A DNA stretch of 56,735 nt, taken from Schleiferilactobacillus perolens DSM 12744. GTDB lineage: Bacteria > Bacillota > Bacilli > Lactobacillales > Lactobacillaceae. The stretch is from contig NZ_AZEC01000003.1 of the NCBI RefSeq assembly GCF_001435585.1, positions 118,218 through 174,952 on the forward strand, read 5' to 3'. Shown one piece after another: positions 9,321-17,343 of this stretch. A program made the position numbers and the translations under genes. Position 1 is the first letter of the stretch; each line of letters opens with the position of its first letter. Under the pieces are notes generated by a model that was not told the origin of the DNA, ran no database searches, and worked only from the letters and a program-made list of their open reading frames with translations.

Positions 9321-10304
9321 ATGGATAAGGCAACTACCAGTACAGCGCCAGTTCATCCCAAGGCACGGAAAAATCGGAACACCGTATGGGGTCATATCTG
9401 GGACAACCGCGTGTTCTTCTTATTTGTTGCTCCAGGCACACTCTTCCTGATCGTTTTCTTCTATGTACCAGTACTCGCAAACATCGTTGCGTTCAAGGAC
9501 TTTCATTACAGCGACGGCGGTTTCATTGCCAGTCTGATGCAAAGTAAATGGTCTGGATTCGACAACTTCAAGTTCTTCTTTATGTCGTCGGACTTCTGGA
9601 TTGTGGTGCGGAACACCGTCGGGTACAACTTAACATTCCTGCTCCTGAACTTCTTCTTTGCAATCTTCTTTGCGGTCATCATGAGTCAATTGCGTAACCG
9701 CAGACTGTTGAAGGCGTATCAGACCAGCATGTTGTTCCCTTATTTCCTGTCATGGGCAATCCTGGCGTACTTCGTTTATGCCTTCCTCAGCCCAGATAAA
9801 GGGGTCTTGAACTCCATTATCAAGGCTGTCGGCGGACAACCGATTGACTGGTATAACGATCCCACATGGTGGCCGCTCATCCTGATTCTGCTTGGTGTAT
9901 GGAAAGGGATAGGCTACAACAGTATTTTGTACTTCGCGACGATCATGGGGATTGACCCGGCGTATTACGACGCCGCAATGATCGATGGGGCCAACAAGTG
10001 GCAGCAAATCAAACACATTGTTTTGCCGCATATCTTGCCTGTCGCGACATTGATGTTGATCCTCAATATCGGGGGTATCTTCCGCAGCGACTTCGGACTG
10101 TTCTACCTGGTACCGAAACAATCGCCGACATTAATTAATATCTCGCAAACGTTCGACACATATATTTATCGAGCTTTAGCGCAGACGAACGATATCGGCA
10201 TGGCGACGGCGGCTGGGTTGATTCAATCAGTTGTTGGGTTGCTGTTGTTACTCACGGCAAACTGGATCGTACGGCACGCAGAACCAGAATCAGCACTATT
10301 TTAG
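9321..10304 (+). CDS. Oligosaccharide ABC transporter permease, LplB-type
   Basis: The 327-residue inner-membrane permease has about six hydrophobic segments, beginning VFFLFVAPGTLFLIVFF at residues 31-47. Its EAA loop is AAMIDGANKWQQIKHIVLP, which contacts the ATPase. The family is the CUT1 carbohydrate type close to LplB/YtcP-like permeases. GGAGGCGG precedes the ATG. It pairs with the next gene and the lipoprotein at 11419. No ATPase gene is nearby, so a shared MsmK/MsmX-like ATPase elsewhere is expected. Confidence 0.92.
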   Translation: MDKATTSTAPVHPKARKNRNTVWGHIWDNRVFFLFVAPGTLFLIVFFYVPVLANIVAFKDFHYSDGGFIASLMQSKWSGFDNFKFFFMSSDFWIVVRNTVGYNLTFLLLNFFFAIFFAVIMSQLRNRRLLKAYQTSMLFPYFLSWAILAYFVYAFLSPDKGVLNSIIKAVGGQPIDWYNDPTWWPLILILLGVWKGIGYNSILYFATIMGIDPAYYDAAMIDGANKWQQIKHIVLPHILPVATLMLILNIGGIFRSDFGLFYLVPKQSPTLINISQTFDTYIYRALAQTNDIGMATAAGLIQSVVGLLLLLTANWIVRHAEPESALF

Positions 10305-10319
10305 AAAGGGGCGGCCATT

Positions 10320-11240
10320 TTGCGAAAAAAGAAACCTATTACTGCGGTGGATATCCGCAGCTTCAGCGCTGGGGCCAACCTATTCTTTAATATTTTTCTG
10401 GCGTTGTTTGCAATCAGCTGTTTGATTCCGTTTTTCTTCATCATCATCATTTCCCTGACGAAGGAAAGCGATTTGACCATTTACGGGTATCAGTTTTGGC
10501 CTAAGAATTGGTCGGCTGCGAGTTATATCTACCTGAAACAATTCGGCGCACAAGTGGTACAGTCACTATTCGTTTCGATCTTCATCACTGTTGTGGGGAC
10601 CATCATGAACACCCTGTTTTCCGCCACTTATGCTTACGCGATTTCCCGGAAAGACTTCCGCTATCGCAAATTCTTCACGATTTTTGCTCTTATTTCCATG
10701 TTATTCGCACCCGGGATGGTCCCGACCTACTTGATCGTGACCCAAGGATTAGGGCTGCAGGATAACATCTGGGCACTGATTTTGCCCATGGCCTTCGGCG
10801 TGTATAACGTCTTGATCATGCGCACGTTCTATCAGACTCAGGTGCCGGATGCCATTATCGAATCCGCCCGGATCGACGGGGCTGGCGAGCTCTTAATTTT
10901 CCGTAAGATCGTGGTGCCGTTAGCGGTACCGGGGATTGCGACGATCAGTTTGTTCACTGCCCTGGGTTATTGGAACGACTGGATGAACGCCCTGTTGTAT
11001 ATCAACAACGACAAGCTCGTACCATTACAGTACTTGCTGGTCCGGATTCAAAACAACATGGATGCGTTGGTACAAAACGCTGGACAAAGTGCCAATCTTG
11101 GTGCGGCAGCAGCGCAAATTCCGACTGAAGGTACCCGGATGGCGATGGTTGTGATTGCCACCCTGCCAATTGCTCTAACCTATCCGTTCTTCCAGAAGTA
11201 TTTCGTCAAGGGCATGACCATCGGTGGTGTCAAAGGTTAG
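10320..11240 (+). CDS. Oligosaccharide ABC transporter permease, LplC-type
   Basis: The 306-residue second permease of the importer has an N-terminal hydrophobic segment (FFNIFLALFAISCLIPFFF), a MetI-like permease core and the EAA loop ESARIDGAGELLIFRKIVVPLA. It starts with TTG at 10320, supported by AAAGGGG 8 nt upstream; no better ATG or GTG fits the conserved N-terminus. It follows the LplB-type gene by 15 bp, so the two should be cotranscribed. Substrate is inferred from context to be mannose-containing oligosaccharides. Confidence 0.92.
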   Translation: MRKKKPITAVDIRSFSAGANLFFNIFLALFAISCLIPFFFIIIISLTKESDLTIYGYQFWPKNWSAASYIYLKQFGAQVVQSLFVSIFITVVGTIMNTLFSATYAYAISRKDFRYRKFFTIFALISMLFAPGMVPTYLIVTQGLGLQDNIWALILPMAFGVYNVLIMRTFYQTQVPDAIIESARIDGAGELLIFRKIVVPLAVPGIATISLFTALGYWNDWMNALLYINNDKLVPLQYLLVRIQNNMDALVQNAGQSANLGAAAAQIPTEGTRMAMVVIATLPIALTYPFFQKYFVKGMTIGGVKG

Positions 11241-11280
11241 TTGAGTGTGTTGGTTTCAGTTTTAGTTGGTTTTAAGTAAA

Positions 11281-11400
11281 CGGGCAACATGCCCCAGGCC
11301 TCTCGCGCTAAGTCAATCCCAGTGCAAAATCCTAAGTACGGGATTTTGACTGGTCTTGCCTTAGCGGTCGAGGCCTGAACGGGCCATGCTGCCCTCTCAG
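11281..11400 (+). repeat. Family B hairpin repeat between permease and binding-protein genes (B2)
   Basis: CAGGCCTC (11295-11302) pairs with GAGGCCTG (11370-11377). Inside, CGCTAAG/CTTAGCG and CCAGT-G-CAAAATCC / GGATTTTG-ACTGG continue the stem up to the TAAGTAC loop. The apical stem is AAAATCC/GGATTTT, where other copies have AAAACC/GGTTTT, a paired change. It forms most of the leader of the solute-binding-protein gene and ends about 25 bp before its ribosome binding site. Confidence 0.8.
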
Positions 11401-11418
11401 AGGGGAGAATTTTTTACC

Positions 11419-12891
11419 ATGAAAAAATGGCGTAATGTAGCAATTGCAGCCATGGCCACAGGCGCCATGCTGACATTGGCCGCTTGCGGCAGCTCCAGCA
11501 AGAGCGGTAGCGGTAGCAGCGACAAGACCACGATCAGCATGTATATGCCGGGTGACAAGAACAAGAACTACGATGAAGTCATGAAGTCCGTGAACAAAGA
11601 AATCCAGAAGAAATATCCGAAGATTCAACTGGAAATTAAGTTTATCGGTTGGGGCGACTATGGTCAGAAGTATTCTGTTATGGTCACTTCTGGGGATTCT
11701 TATGACTTGGCATTCGTTCAAAACTATCCGACCAACGCCCAAAAGGGTGCTTATGCGGATATGACGGATTACTTGAAGAACGGTGTGGCTAAGAAAGCTT
11801 ACGAGTCTGTTGATCCCGCTTATTGGAAGGGCTTAACGATTAAGGATAAGATTTATGCCTTCCCGATCAACGCCAACGTCTTTGCGCAAAACGCATTGGC
11901 TTTCAATCCGACATTCATCAAGAAATACAACTTAGACATCAGCAAAGTTAACTCGTACGCCGACGCGACTCCGCTGCTTGAAAAGGTGAAGAAGAGCGAA
12001 CCAAGCGTTGCCGGTTTCGCCATTGGTAAGGACTTCAAGGTTTCTGATCAAGCCTTAGAATATCCGGTCACCAATAACTATCCAATCGTTGTCGATTCCA
12101 GCGGTAAGGATACCAAGGTGCACAATCTGTATGATTTGCCAGAAACGCAAAAGAATTTGGAAACATTGCACGAATGGTACAAGAAGGGTCTGCTGCCTAA
12201 GGACGCGGCCACTTCTACCACCACGTACAACTTGCAAGACGACACTTGGTTCATGCGTCAAGAAACCACTGGACCGATGGATTATGGCAACACTGCATTG
12301 AAGAATGCTTCCAACGGTAAAGATATTCAGATTCGGCCAATCACTGATCCGTATAAGAGTGAAGCCCAAGCCCAAGTTGCTTTGTGGGGTATTTCCAAGT
12401 CTTCTAAGCACAAGAAGGAAGCCATGGAAGTATTGAGCGAACTGAACACGAATCCGAAGGTCCTGAACACATTGGTTTGGGGTCTTGAAGGGAAACAATG
12501 GAACTTCACGGATAAGAAGGACGGCAAGATCAAGACCACGAAGGATTACAAGCCTGGTTACTTCATGGGTGCTTGGATGATGGGGAACAACAGCATTCTC
12601 TACACGCAAGACTCCATCACCGATGCTCAAATTGCCAAACGCGATAGCAGCATCAAGGATGCCAAGGAATCTGCTATGCTGGGCTTCCTGCCGGATACTT
12701 CGAGCTACAAGACTGAATTGTCCAATATCTCGAACGTATACAGCAAGTATGGTCCGATCCTCGATACCGGTACTGCTGATCCGATTCCGACCATCAAGAA
12801 GATGGACGCTGAATTGAAGACAGCGGGTATGGATAAAGTATTAGCCGCAATTCAGAAACAGTATGATGCTTTCTTAGCTGCTAAGAAGTAA
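11419..12891 (+). CDS. Oligosaccharide-binding lipoprotein of ABC importer, LplA-type
   Basis: This is a 490-residue extracellular solute-binding protein. The signal peptide (MKKWRNVAIAAMATGAMLTL) ends in lipobox L-A-A-C with lipidated Cys23, followed by a Ser/Gly/Lys linker. The mature part is the family-1 sugar-binding type partnered with LplB/LplC permeases. The ATG at 11419 is chosen because it begins the signal peptide and has GGGGAG upstream; an earlier in-frame ATG at 11386 lies inside the repeat. It is placed after both permeases and behind a family B hairpin, which may let it be expressed at a higher level than the permeases. Confidence 0.93.
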   Translation: MKKWRNVAIAAMATGAMLTLAACGSSSKSGSGSSDKTTISMYMPGDKNKNYDEVMKSVNKEIQKKYPKIQLEIKFIGWGDYGQKYSVMVTSGDSYDLAFVQNYPTNAQKGAYADMTDYLKNGVAKKAYESVDPAYWKGLTIKDKIYAFPINANVFAQNALAFNPTFIKKYNLDISKVNSYADATPLLEKVKKSEPSVAGFAIGKDFKVSDQALEYPVTNNYPIVVDSSGKDTKVHNLYDLPETQKNLETLHEWYKKGLLPKDAATSTTTYNLQDDTWFMRQETTGPMDYGNTALKNASNGKDIQIRPITDPYKSEAQAQVALWGISKSSKHKKEAMEVLSELNTNPKVLNTLVWGLEGKQWNFTDKKDGKIKTTKDYKPGYFMGAWMMGNNSILYTQDSITDAQIAKRDSSIKDAKESAMLGFLPDTSSYKTELSNISNVYSKYGPILDTGTADPIPTIKKMDAELKTAGMDKVLAAIQKQYDAFLAAKK

Positions 12892-12913
12892 TCATCACTG
12901 GATGAATGACAAT

Positions 12914-12946
12914 GAGGGGAGAAGCTGACCAAGGGCTTCTCCCCTC
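12914..12946 (+). terminator. Terminator-like hairpin after binding-protein gene
   Basis: GAGGGGAGAAGC pairs with GGCTTCTCCCCTC around an 8-nt loop, 22 bp after the stop codon. The downstream sequence is only moderately T-rich (GTTATGTTTC), so readthrough is possible. Confidence 0.65.
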
Positions 12947-13020
12947 GTTATGTTTCAAGCCTAAGTCAGCGTTTTGCTGGAAACCCGGGTACAATAGAAA
13001 ATGGGAAAGAAGGAAACACA

Positions 13021-13632
13021 ATGTTAGGAAAGATGAGCCAAAGTGTCTTTATCAAGATTTACGTTCTCATCCTGCTGGATCTGATGTTTTGGGGATTCAC
13101 GTTATTGGGCGGGATTGTCCTGGGTGTCGGGCCAGCGCTGCGCACAATTACGGAATTGTATTTAGACAGTCAAAGCGATTACCAAAACGTTAACCCCAAA
13201 CGCGGGTGGCACTATTTCAAACAATACTTCTGGGCCGCCAACAAACAGTTTTACGGTTTCGCCGTGGTCGAGGCAGTATTGTTATACAACTTGTCTTTAT
13301 CCACCCAACTGCGGGGGTTGTGGGTATTCGTGATTCAGTTCATTCTGATTTTTGCTGCTTTAGCCAACATCGTTTTGGCCGGGGACACTTTATTACTAGT
13401 GAGCCGGTTCGCGGTGGAGACCAAGAATGCAATCAAATTGGCATTTGGTCAGTTCTTTGACAATTTCACCAAGTTTTTACTCACTGTTCTTGGGCTGGTC
13501 GCCATCGGGGTTGCTTCTTACATGTGGCCGGGGCTGCTGATTTTCCTGACCATTGGCACTGTGGTGATGTGGTTTAACCATTGTGGTAAAAACTGGTATG
13601 CCAAGATTGATAAGATGTTAGCCACAAGCTAA
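13021..13632 (+). CDS. YesL-family membrane protein (DUF624)
   Basis: The 203-residue protein has about five hydrophobic segments and the WGFTLLGGIVLGVGPA start typical of YesL/DUF624 proteins. These are found almost always next to YesM/YesN-type two-component systems and carbohydrate importers. Their role is not established; an accessory role in sensing or transport is assumed. AAGGAAACACA precedes the ATG. It lies 33 bp before the kinase gene. Confidence 0.88.
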   Translation: MLGKMSQSVFIKIYVLILLDLMFWGFTLLGGIVLGVGPALRTITELYLDSQSDYQNVNPKRGWHYFKQYFWAANKQFYGFAVVEAVLLYNLSLSTQLRGLWVFVIQFILIFAALANIVLAGDTLLLVSRFAVETKNAIKLAFGQFFDNFTKFLLTVLGLVAIGVASYMWPGLLIFLTIGTVVMWFNHCGKNWYAKIDKMLATS

Positions 13633-13665
13633 ACCGCTTGGGTTGCAGGGAAGGGGGCTGTTTTC

Positions 13666-15396
13666 GTGAATGTGAGTTTTCGCCGCTTGGTGCGGGTTTA
13701 TATTGCCATTTTGGCAGTCACCACCGTATTGGTGACGACGATGGCCGCCTTCTTCCAAATCCGCGGATTCAACACCACATTGCAGCAGAATCGCAATCTA
13801 GTCATGAGCCGGGTGGCGGACACGGTGGATCGGTATCAAAACATCACCACCGATTTCGCCAGTCAGCTCACGACTTCTAGCGCCGATGTGGCGAACGTCG
13901 ACATGTTCTTTCATCATTCTTTGGCGGATTATGCGAATTATGCCATTGATCAAAGTCAGTCCACCGGCCAGTATTTCTTCCTGCCCAATGAGGCGCAAAC
14001 AGTGATGATCCGGAATCCAGAAATCCAGACGATGCGGATTCAACTGCAGAATTCGGAGCTGACGTACTTGGTCACCACCGAAAACAAGGGCGGTGATCTG
14101 CGCAAAGAAAAACACGATATTAGCGGTTTGACGATGACGGCGGCATTGATCAATCCATTGACCTTGGCCAGTACGGGGACCTTGTCCTTTACTTTTAATC
14201 CGCAGATTATTAAACAGGACTTACGCCAAATCCATGTCAACGACCATGTGCAGGCACTAGTGATCAGTGATACCAATCGGTTGTTGCTGCACTATGTGGA
14301 TCGCTCGGTGACCCATAGTGAAAGCCAAACAATTGCCCAAGCCGTCAGTAAGGGGCAAATTGATGATCTGGTTCGTTCTGGCAAATATATGACGCTGACG
14401 GAGCCGATATCCGGCGGGTACACGCTGTATGTCCTGGTGAATCGATCGGCGCACATGAATCAGCTGGTGTCTATTGTCTTTCCCATTGTGGCAGTGGGAC
14501 TGTTGTTGTTGCTGCTGTTTGTCACGTCATTTCTCTTGACCTTCCGGCGGTACCAGGCGCAATTGCGGAATATGATTAAGAAGATGCACCAGATCGGCTC
14601 TGGAGATTTAGGCGAACGCCTGTCCGGCAACGGCAGTGATGACGATCTGAATGTGTTGGCCAATGGGGTCAACGATATGCTGGTCGCCATTAATCGCTAT
14701 GTGTATGAGATTTACCAGTTGAAAATTGCTCAACAAGAGGCCCATATGAAGGCACTGCAAGCCCAGATTAACCCCCATTTCATGTACAACACGCTGGAGT
14801 ACATCCGGATGGCGGCACTGGATGCTGGGGAACGGGATTTGGCCCAGGTGGTCTTCAGCTTTGCTAGTCTGTTGCGCAACAACACGGATCAACGACCCAT
14901 TGCAACGCTCGGGGACGAATTGAAGTTTGTAGAAAAGTATATCTATCTGTATCAGGTCCGCTTTCCCCAGCGCCTGGCCTATCAAATTACGATTGATTCC
15001 GGACTGACTAAACTGGTTTTGCCGCGCTTTTCGTTACAACCGCTGGTCGAAAACTACTTCGTGCACGGCGTGGATTTTGCCCGGGAGGATAATGCCATTG
15101 CCATTGTCGCCAAACAAGTCGGTCAACGGGTGCAAATTGACGTTGTCAACAACGGCAAGTCGTTGACGGACAAAGAATTGGAACAAATCAACCAGCGGGT
15201 CGTCGCGCCAATTTCCGGTGAACCGGATTCGATTGGGTTGCAAAATGTATACGCCCGGCTGGTGCAATACTTGGGGGATAGTGTGTCTTTAACACTGCAC
15301 CGGAATGAGTACAATGGCATTACGACCACTGTGGCATTCCGGGTGTCAAACGGGAGGAGTGGCGAAGAAAATGATACCAACCATCCTGGTGGATGA
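13666..15396 (+). CDS. YesM-type sensor histidine kinase
   Basis: This is a 576-residue membrane kinase. Transmembrane segment 1 (about 11-30) and 2 (about 268-292) bracket an extracellular sensor domain of about 235 residues. A HAMP linker follows (about 293-345), then a LytS/YesM-type phosphoacceptor block QAQINPHFMYNTLEY with His371, and a C-terminal HATPase domain (ENYFVHGVDFA N-box, then a SIGLQNVYARL block). It starts with GTG at 13666 behind AAGGGGG. The 3' end overlaps the response regulator by 26 bp. Such kinases usually sense extracellular oligosaccharides or a sugar-loaded binding protein and switch on the adjacent importer. Confidence 0.92.
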   Translation: MNVSFRRLVRVYIAILAVTTVLVTTMAAFFQIRGFNTTLQQNRNLVMSRVADTVDRYQNITTDFASQLTTSSADVANVDMFFHHSLADYANYAIDQSQSTGQYFFLPNEAQTVMIRNPEIQTMRIQLQNSELTYLVTTENKGGDLRKEKHDISGLTMTAALINPLTLASTGTLSFTFNPQIIKQDLRQIHVNDHVQALVISDTNRLLLHYVDRSVTHSESQTIAQAVSKGQIDDLVRSGKYMTLTEPISGGYTLYVLVNRSAHMNQLVSIVFPIVAVGLLLLLLFVTSFLLTFRRYQAQLRNMIKKMHQIGSGDLGERLSGNGSDDDLNVLANGVNDMLVAINRYVYEIYQLKIAQQEAHMKALQAQINPHFMYNTLEYIRMAALDAGERDLAQVVFSFASLLRNNTDQRPIATLGDELKFVEKYIYLYQVRFPQRLAYQITIDSGLTKLVLPRFSLQPLVENYFVHGVDFAREDNAIAIVAKQVGQRVQIDVVNNGKSLTDKELEQINQRVVAPISGEPDSIGLQNVYARLVQYLGDSVSLTLHRNEYNGITTTVAFRVSNGRSGEENDTNHPGG

Positions 15397-16837
15397 TGAA
15401 TATATGATTTTGCGGGGCTTACAAAAACTGATCGACTGGCAGGAGCTGGGGTTTGACATCGTCAGTACCTTTCAAGATCCTAATCAGGCCTTGCAGTTTG
15501 TTCGGCAGCCGCAGCCGCAATTACTGATTACGGACATGAACATGCCGGAGATTGATGGACCGGACTTCATTGCTCAGGTGCGTTCAGCCCAACCGGATAT
15601 TGCCATCATTGTGCTATCCGGTTATGGGGACTTTGAATACGTCCGGGCGGGTTTGCAAAATGGGGCGTTGGATTATTTGCGTAAACCGGTCGATCCAGAT
15701 GAGCTCACGGCGGCGTTAACGAAAGCCCGCAAGGAACTAAGCGGCGTGGCCAAACGGCGGGAAGAATCCGCCTTGGCGCAACAACAACAATTGCAGCACG
15801 TCCTGGTGACGGCCACGGGTTATCAAAATACGGAAATCATGCAGGATTTGGGTCTGCAATCTCCGGATGAACATGTCGAATTGCGAGTGGTGGCCATTCT
15901 CAATCCAGACCGCAAGTTGTTAGAGGCTTTTTTGGCCCGGTCACCAGCTGTGGTTGGGTACTTTTGGGAGCAGCAGGATGCTATCTTGTTGTTATCCGGC
16001 ACCTGGCCGAATGTCCGTCATTGGCTGAGCACCATGCCGGCGGGGATTGGTCCGACCCGGCGACCGGTGGTGATTTCGCCGCCGGTAATGGCCCCGGCCG
16101 AGTTGCACCGACAATACACTGCGGTGCTCCATGCGGGTCAGATTGCTTATTTCTATCAGGCTGCCGATGGGCTGGTGGTCATTCCGCAAACCGCGGCGGC
16201 ACCGCCCAAATTGCCGATTCCCGCATTGGACTGGGTGGCGGATCAATTGGCGACGATGGACTTAAATCAAATGGAAGACGAGATGCTGACGCTGTATGAA
16301 CAGATCACCAAACAACAGGTATCCGTCGCCTACGCTCGCCAGTTGGGGCTGGTCTTCCTCATGGCTCTGAACAGCCGTACCCACCACGCGCTGCCCCATT
16401 ATGAAGAATATGTCAGTCAAATTAATAACGCGGACACGGTATCTGGTTTGACCAAGACATTGGGAGCGGCGATCCTCACCGCCAAAACCGTGCAGAACAC
16501 CAACTATTCCGCTAGCGTGCAGCAGGTCGTGGATATTATTCAGCACCACTATCATGAGCCGGTGCAGATTACCGATATTGCAGATGAGCTGCATTTGAAC
16601 GCTGTCTATTTAGGTCAGCTTTTTAAGAAGGAAACTGGCCAGACTTTTTCCCAGTATTTAGCCGATTGGCGCATTAACCGAGCCAAGTCCTTGCTGCGGC
16701 AAGGTGGTTTGGATATTGGTTTGATCGCGGAAGAAGTGGGGTACCAGAATAACGGGTATTTTTATAAGGTGTTTAAGAAGCAGGTTGGCGTGTCGCCGCG
16801 GGTGTATCGCGAGCAGGAGCGACAGATTAAGGCATGA
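15371..16837 (+). CDS. YesN-type response regulator, AraC output domain
   Basis: The 488-residue protein has an N-terminal receiver (1-120; acidic pocket DDE at 8-10, phosphoacceptor Asp55 in LLITDMNMPE, Lys in YLRKPVDP). A poorly conserved middle region follows, then a C-terminal AraC/XylS double helix-turn-helix (about 385-485: VQITDIADELHLNAVYLGQLF and IGLIAEEVGYQNNGYFYKVF). The ATG at 15371 is preferred; it gives the canonical receiver start and has GGAGGAG upstream. It is the partner of the overlapping kinase, and the likely target is the importer promoter near 9143. Confidence 0.93.
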   Translation: MIPTILVDDEYMILRGLQKLIDWQELGFDIVSTFQDPNQALQFVRQPQPQLLITDMNMPEIDGPDFIAQVRSAQPDIAIIVLSGYGDFEYVRAGLQNGALDYLRKPVDPDELTAALTKARKELSGVAKRREESALAQQQQLQHVLVTATGYQNTEIMQDLGLQSPDEHVELRVVAILNPDRKLLEAFLARSPAVVGYFWEQQDAILLLSGTWPNVRHWLSTMPAGIGPTRRPVVISPPVMAPAELHRQYTAVLHAGQIAYFYQAADGLVVIPQTAAAPPKLPIPALDWVADQLATMDLNQMEDEMLTLYEQITKQQVSVAYARQLGLVFLMALNSRTHHALPHYEEYVSQINNADTVSGLTKTLGAAILTAKTVQNTNYSASVQQVVDIIQHHYHEPVQITDIADELHLNAVYLGQLFKKETGQTFSQYLADWRINRAKSLLRQGGLDIGLIAEEVGYQNNGYFYKVFKKQVGVSPRVYREQERQIKA

Positions 16838-16849
16838 ATCCATAATGTC

Positions 16850-16883
16850 GGCCAGAACTCATAATTGAGTTTTGGCCTTTTTA
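16850..16883 (+). terminator. Rho-independent terminator of the two-component operon
   Basis: GGCCAGAACTC (16850-16860) pairs with GAGTTTTGGCC (16867-16877) and is followed directly by TTTTTAT. It starts 12 bp after the stop codon. Confidence 0.85.
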
Positions 16884-16978
16884 TATGGCTATTTGCGCAC
16901 ATGCTCATATCTGCATTCATGACCGTTTTTCTTGCTGTAGCATGGACCGAGTAACTTACTAAATGGAGATCTTTGATT

Positions 16979-17131
16979 GTGACGGAAAAAACAGATATGG
17001 CGAGTGCTCACCGGCGCTTGCACAGTCCCAACAAGAAAACGCAAGCCCGGGCATTGGCCCTAATTAAGGCGTATAAATGGAACAGGGCGCAGCAGCGGTA
17101 TGCGCTTGAGAATGGGAAAAATCAGAAATAA
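16979..17131 (+). CDS. Small basic protein, 50 residues, unknown
   Basis: A GTG start at 16979 follows TGGAGA at a workable distance and opens a 50-residue frame ending at TAA 17129-17131. The product is rich in Lys, Arg, Ala and Gln (for example SPNKKTQARALALIKAYK) with a predicted helix, and no Cys or membrane segment. It sits alone between a terminator upstream and another at 17230. A second, startless frame (17110-17241, relative frame +2) continues with ERDDPALIKRFIQIEIKG and may be chance or the remains of a longer product. I do not recognise a family. A similar-sized basic frame exists at 50396. Confidence 0.5.
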   Translation: MTEKTDMASAHRRLHSPNKKTQARALALIKAYKWNRAQQRYALENGKNQK

Positions 17132-17229
17132 TAGGAATCGCACGAGAGAGACGATCCTGCATTAATTAAGCGGTTTATTCAGATTGAAATTAAGGGGGTA
17201 CTGCTGTATTCTGAATTCAACATACCGAT

Positions 17230-17280
17230 GACAAAAAAGTGATTACTCGGTATGGTTTTGCCGAGTGCTGCTTTTTTGTC
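17230..17280. terminator. Bidirectional terminator-like hairpin
   Basis: GACAAAAAAG (17230-17239) pairs with CTTTTTTGTC (17271-17280) and encloses a tighter ACTCGG/CCGAGT stem. A and T runs on either side allow use from both strands. It separates the small gene from the ABC exporter operon. The rest of 16884-17343 shows nothing else I can support. Confidence 0.75.
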
Positions 17281-17343
17281 GGGATTATCCATCGATCATG
17301 ATTTCTGGTTGGTTGGATAGTATGTTGAATAGGAGAAAAACAG

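Noticed and set aside
17110-17241. Open frame continuing after the 50-residue gene (GIARERDDPALIKRF...)
   Set aside because: It has no ATG, GTG or TTG start with a ribosome binding site and ends at the terminator, so I mention it but do not call it.
17150-17280. Possible T-box or other riboswitch before the CydDC-like genes
   Set aside because: Only the final hairpin is clear; no T-box sequence or conserved aptamer core is visible, and the hairpin reads as a bidirectional terminator.
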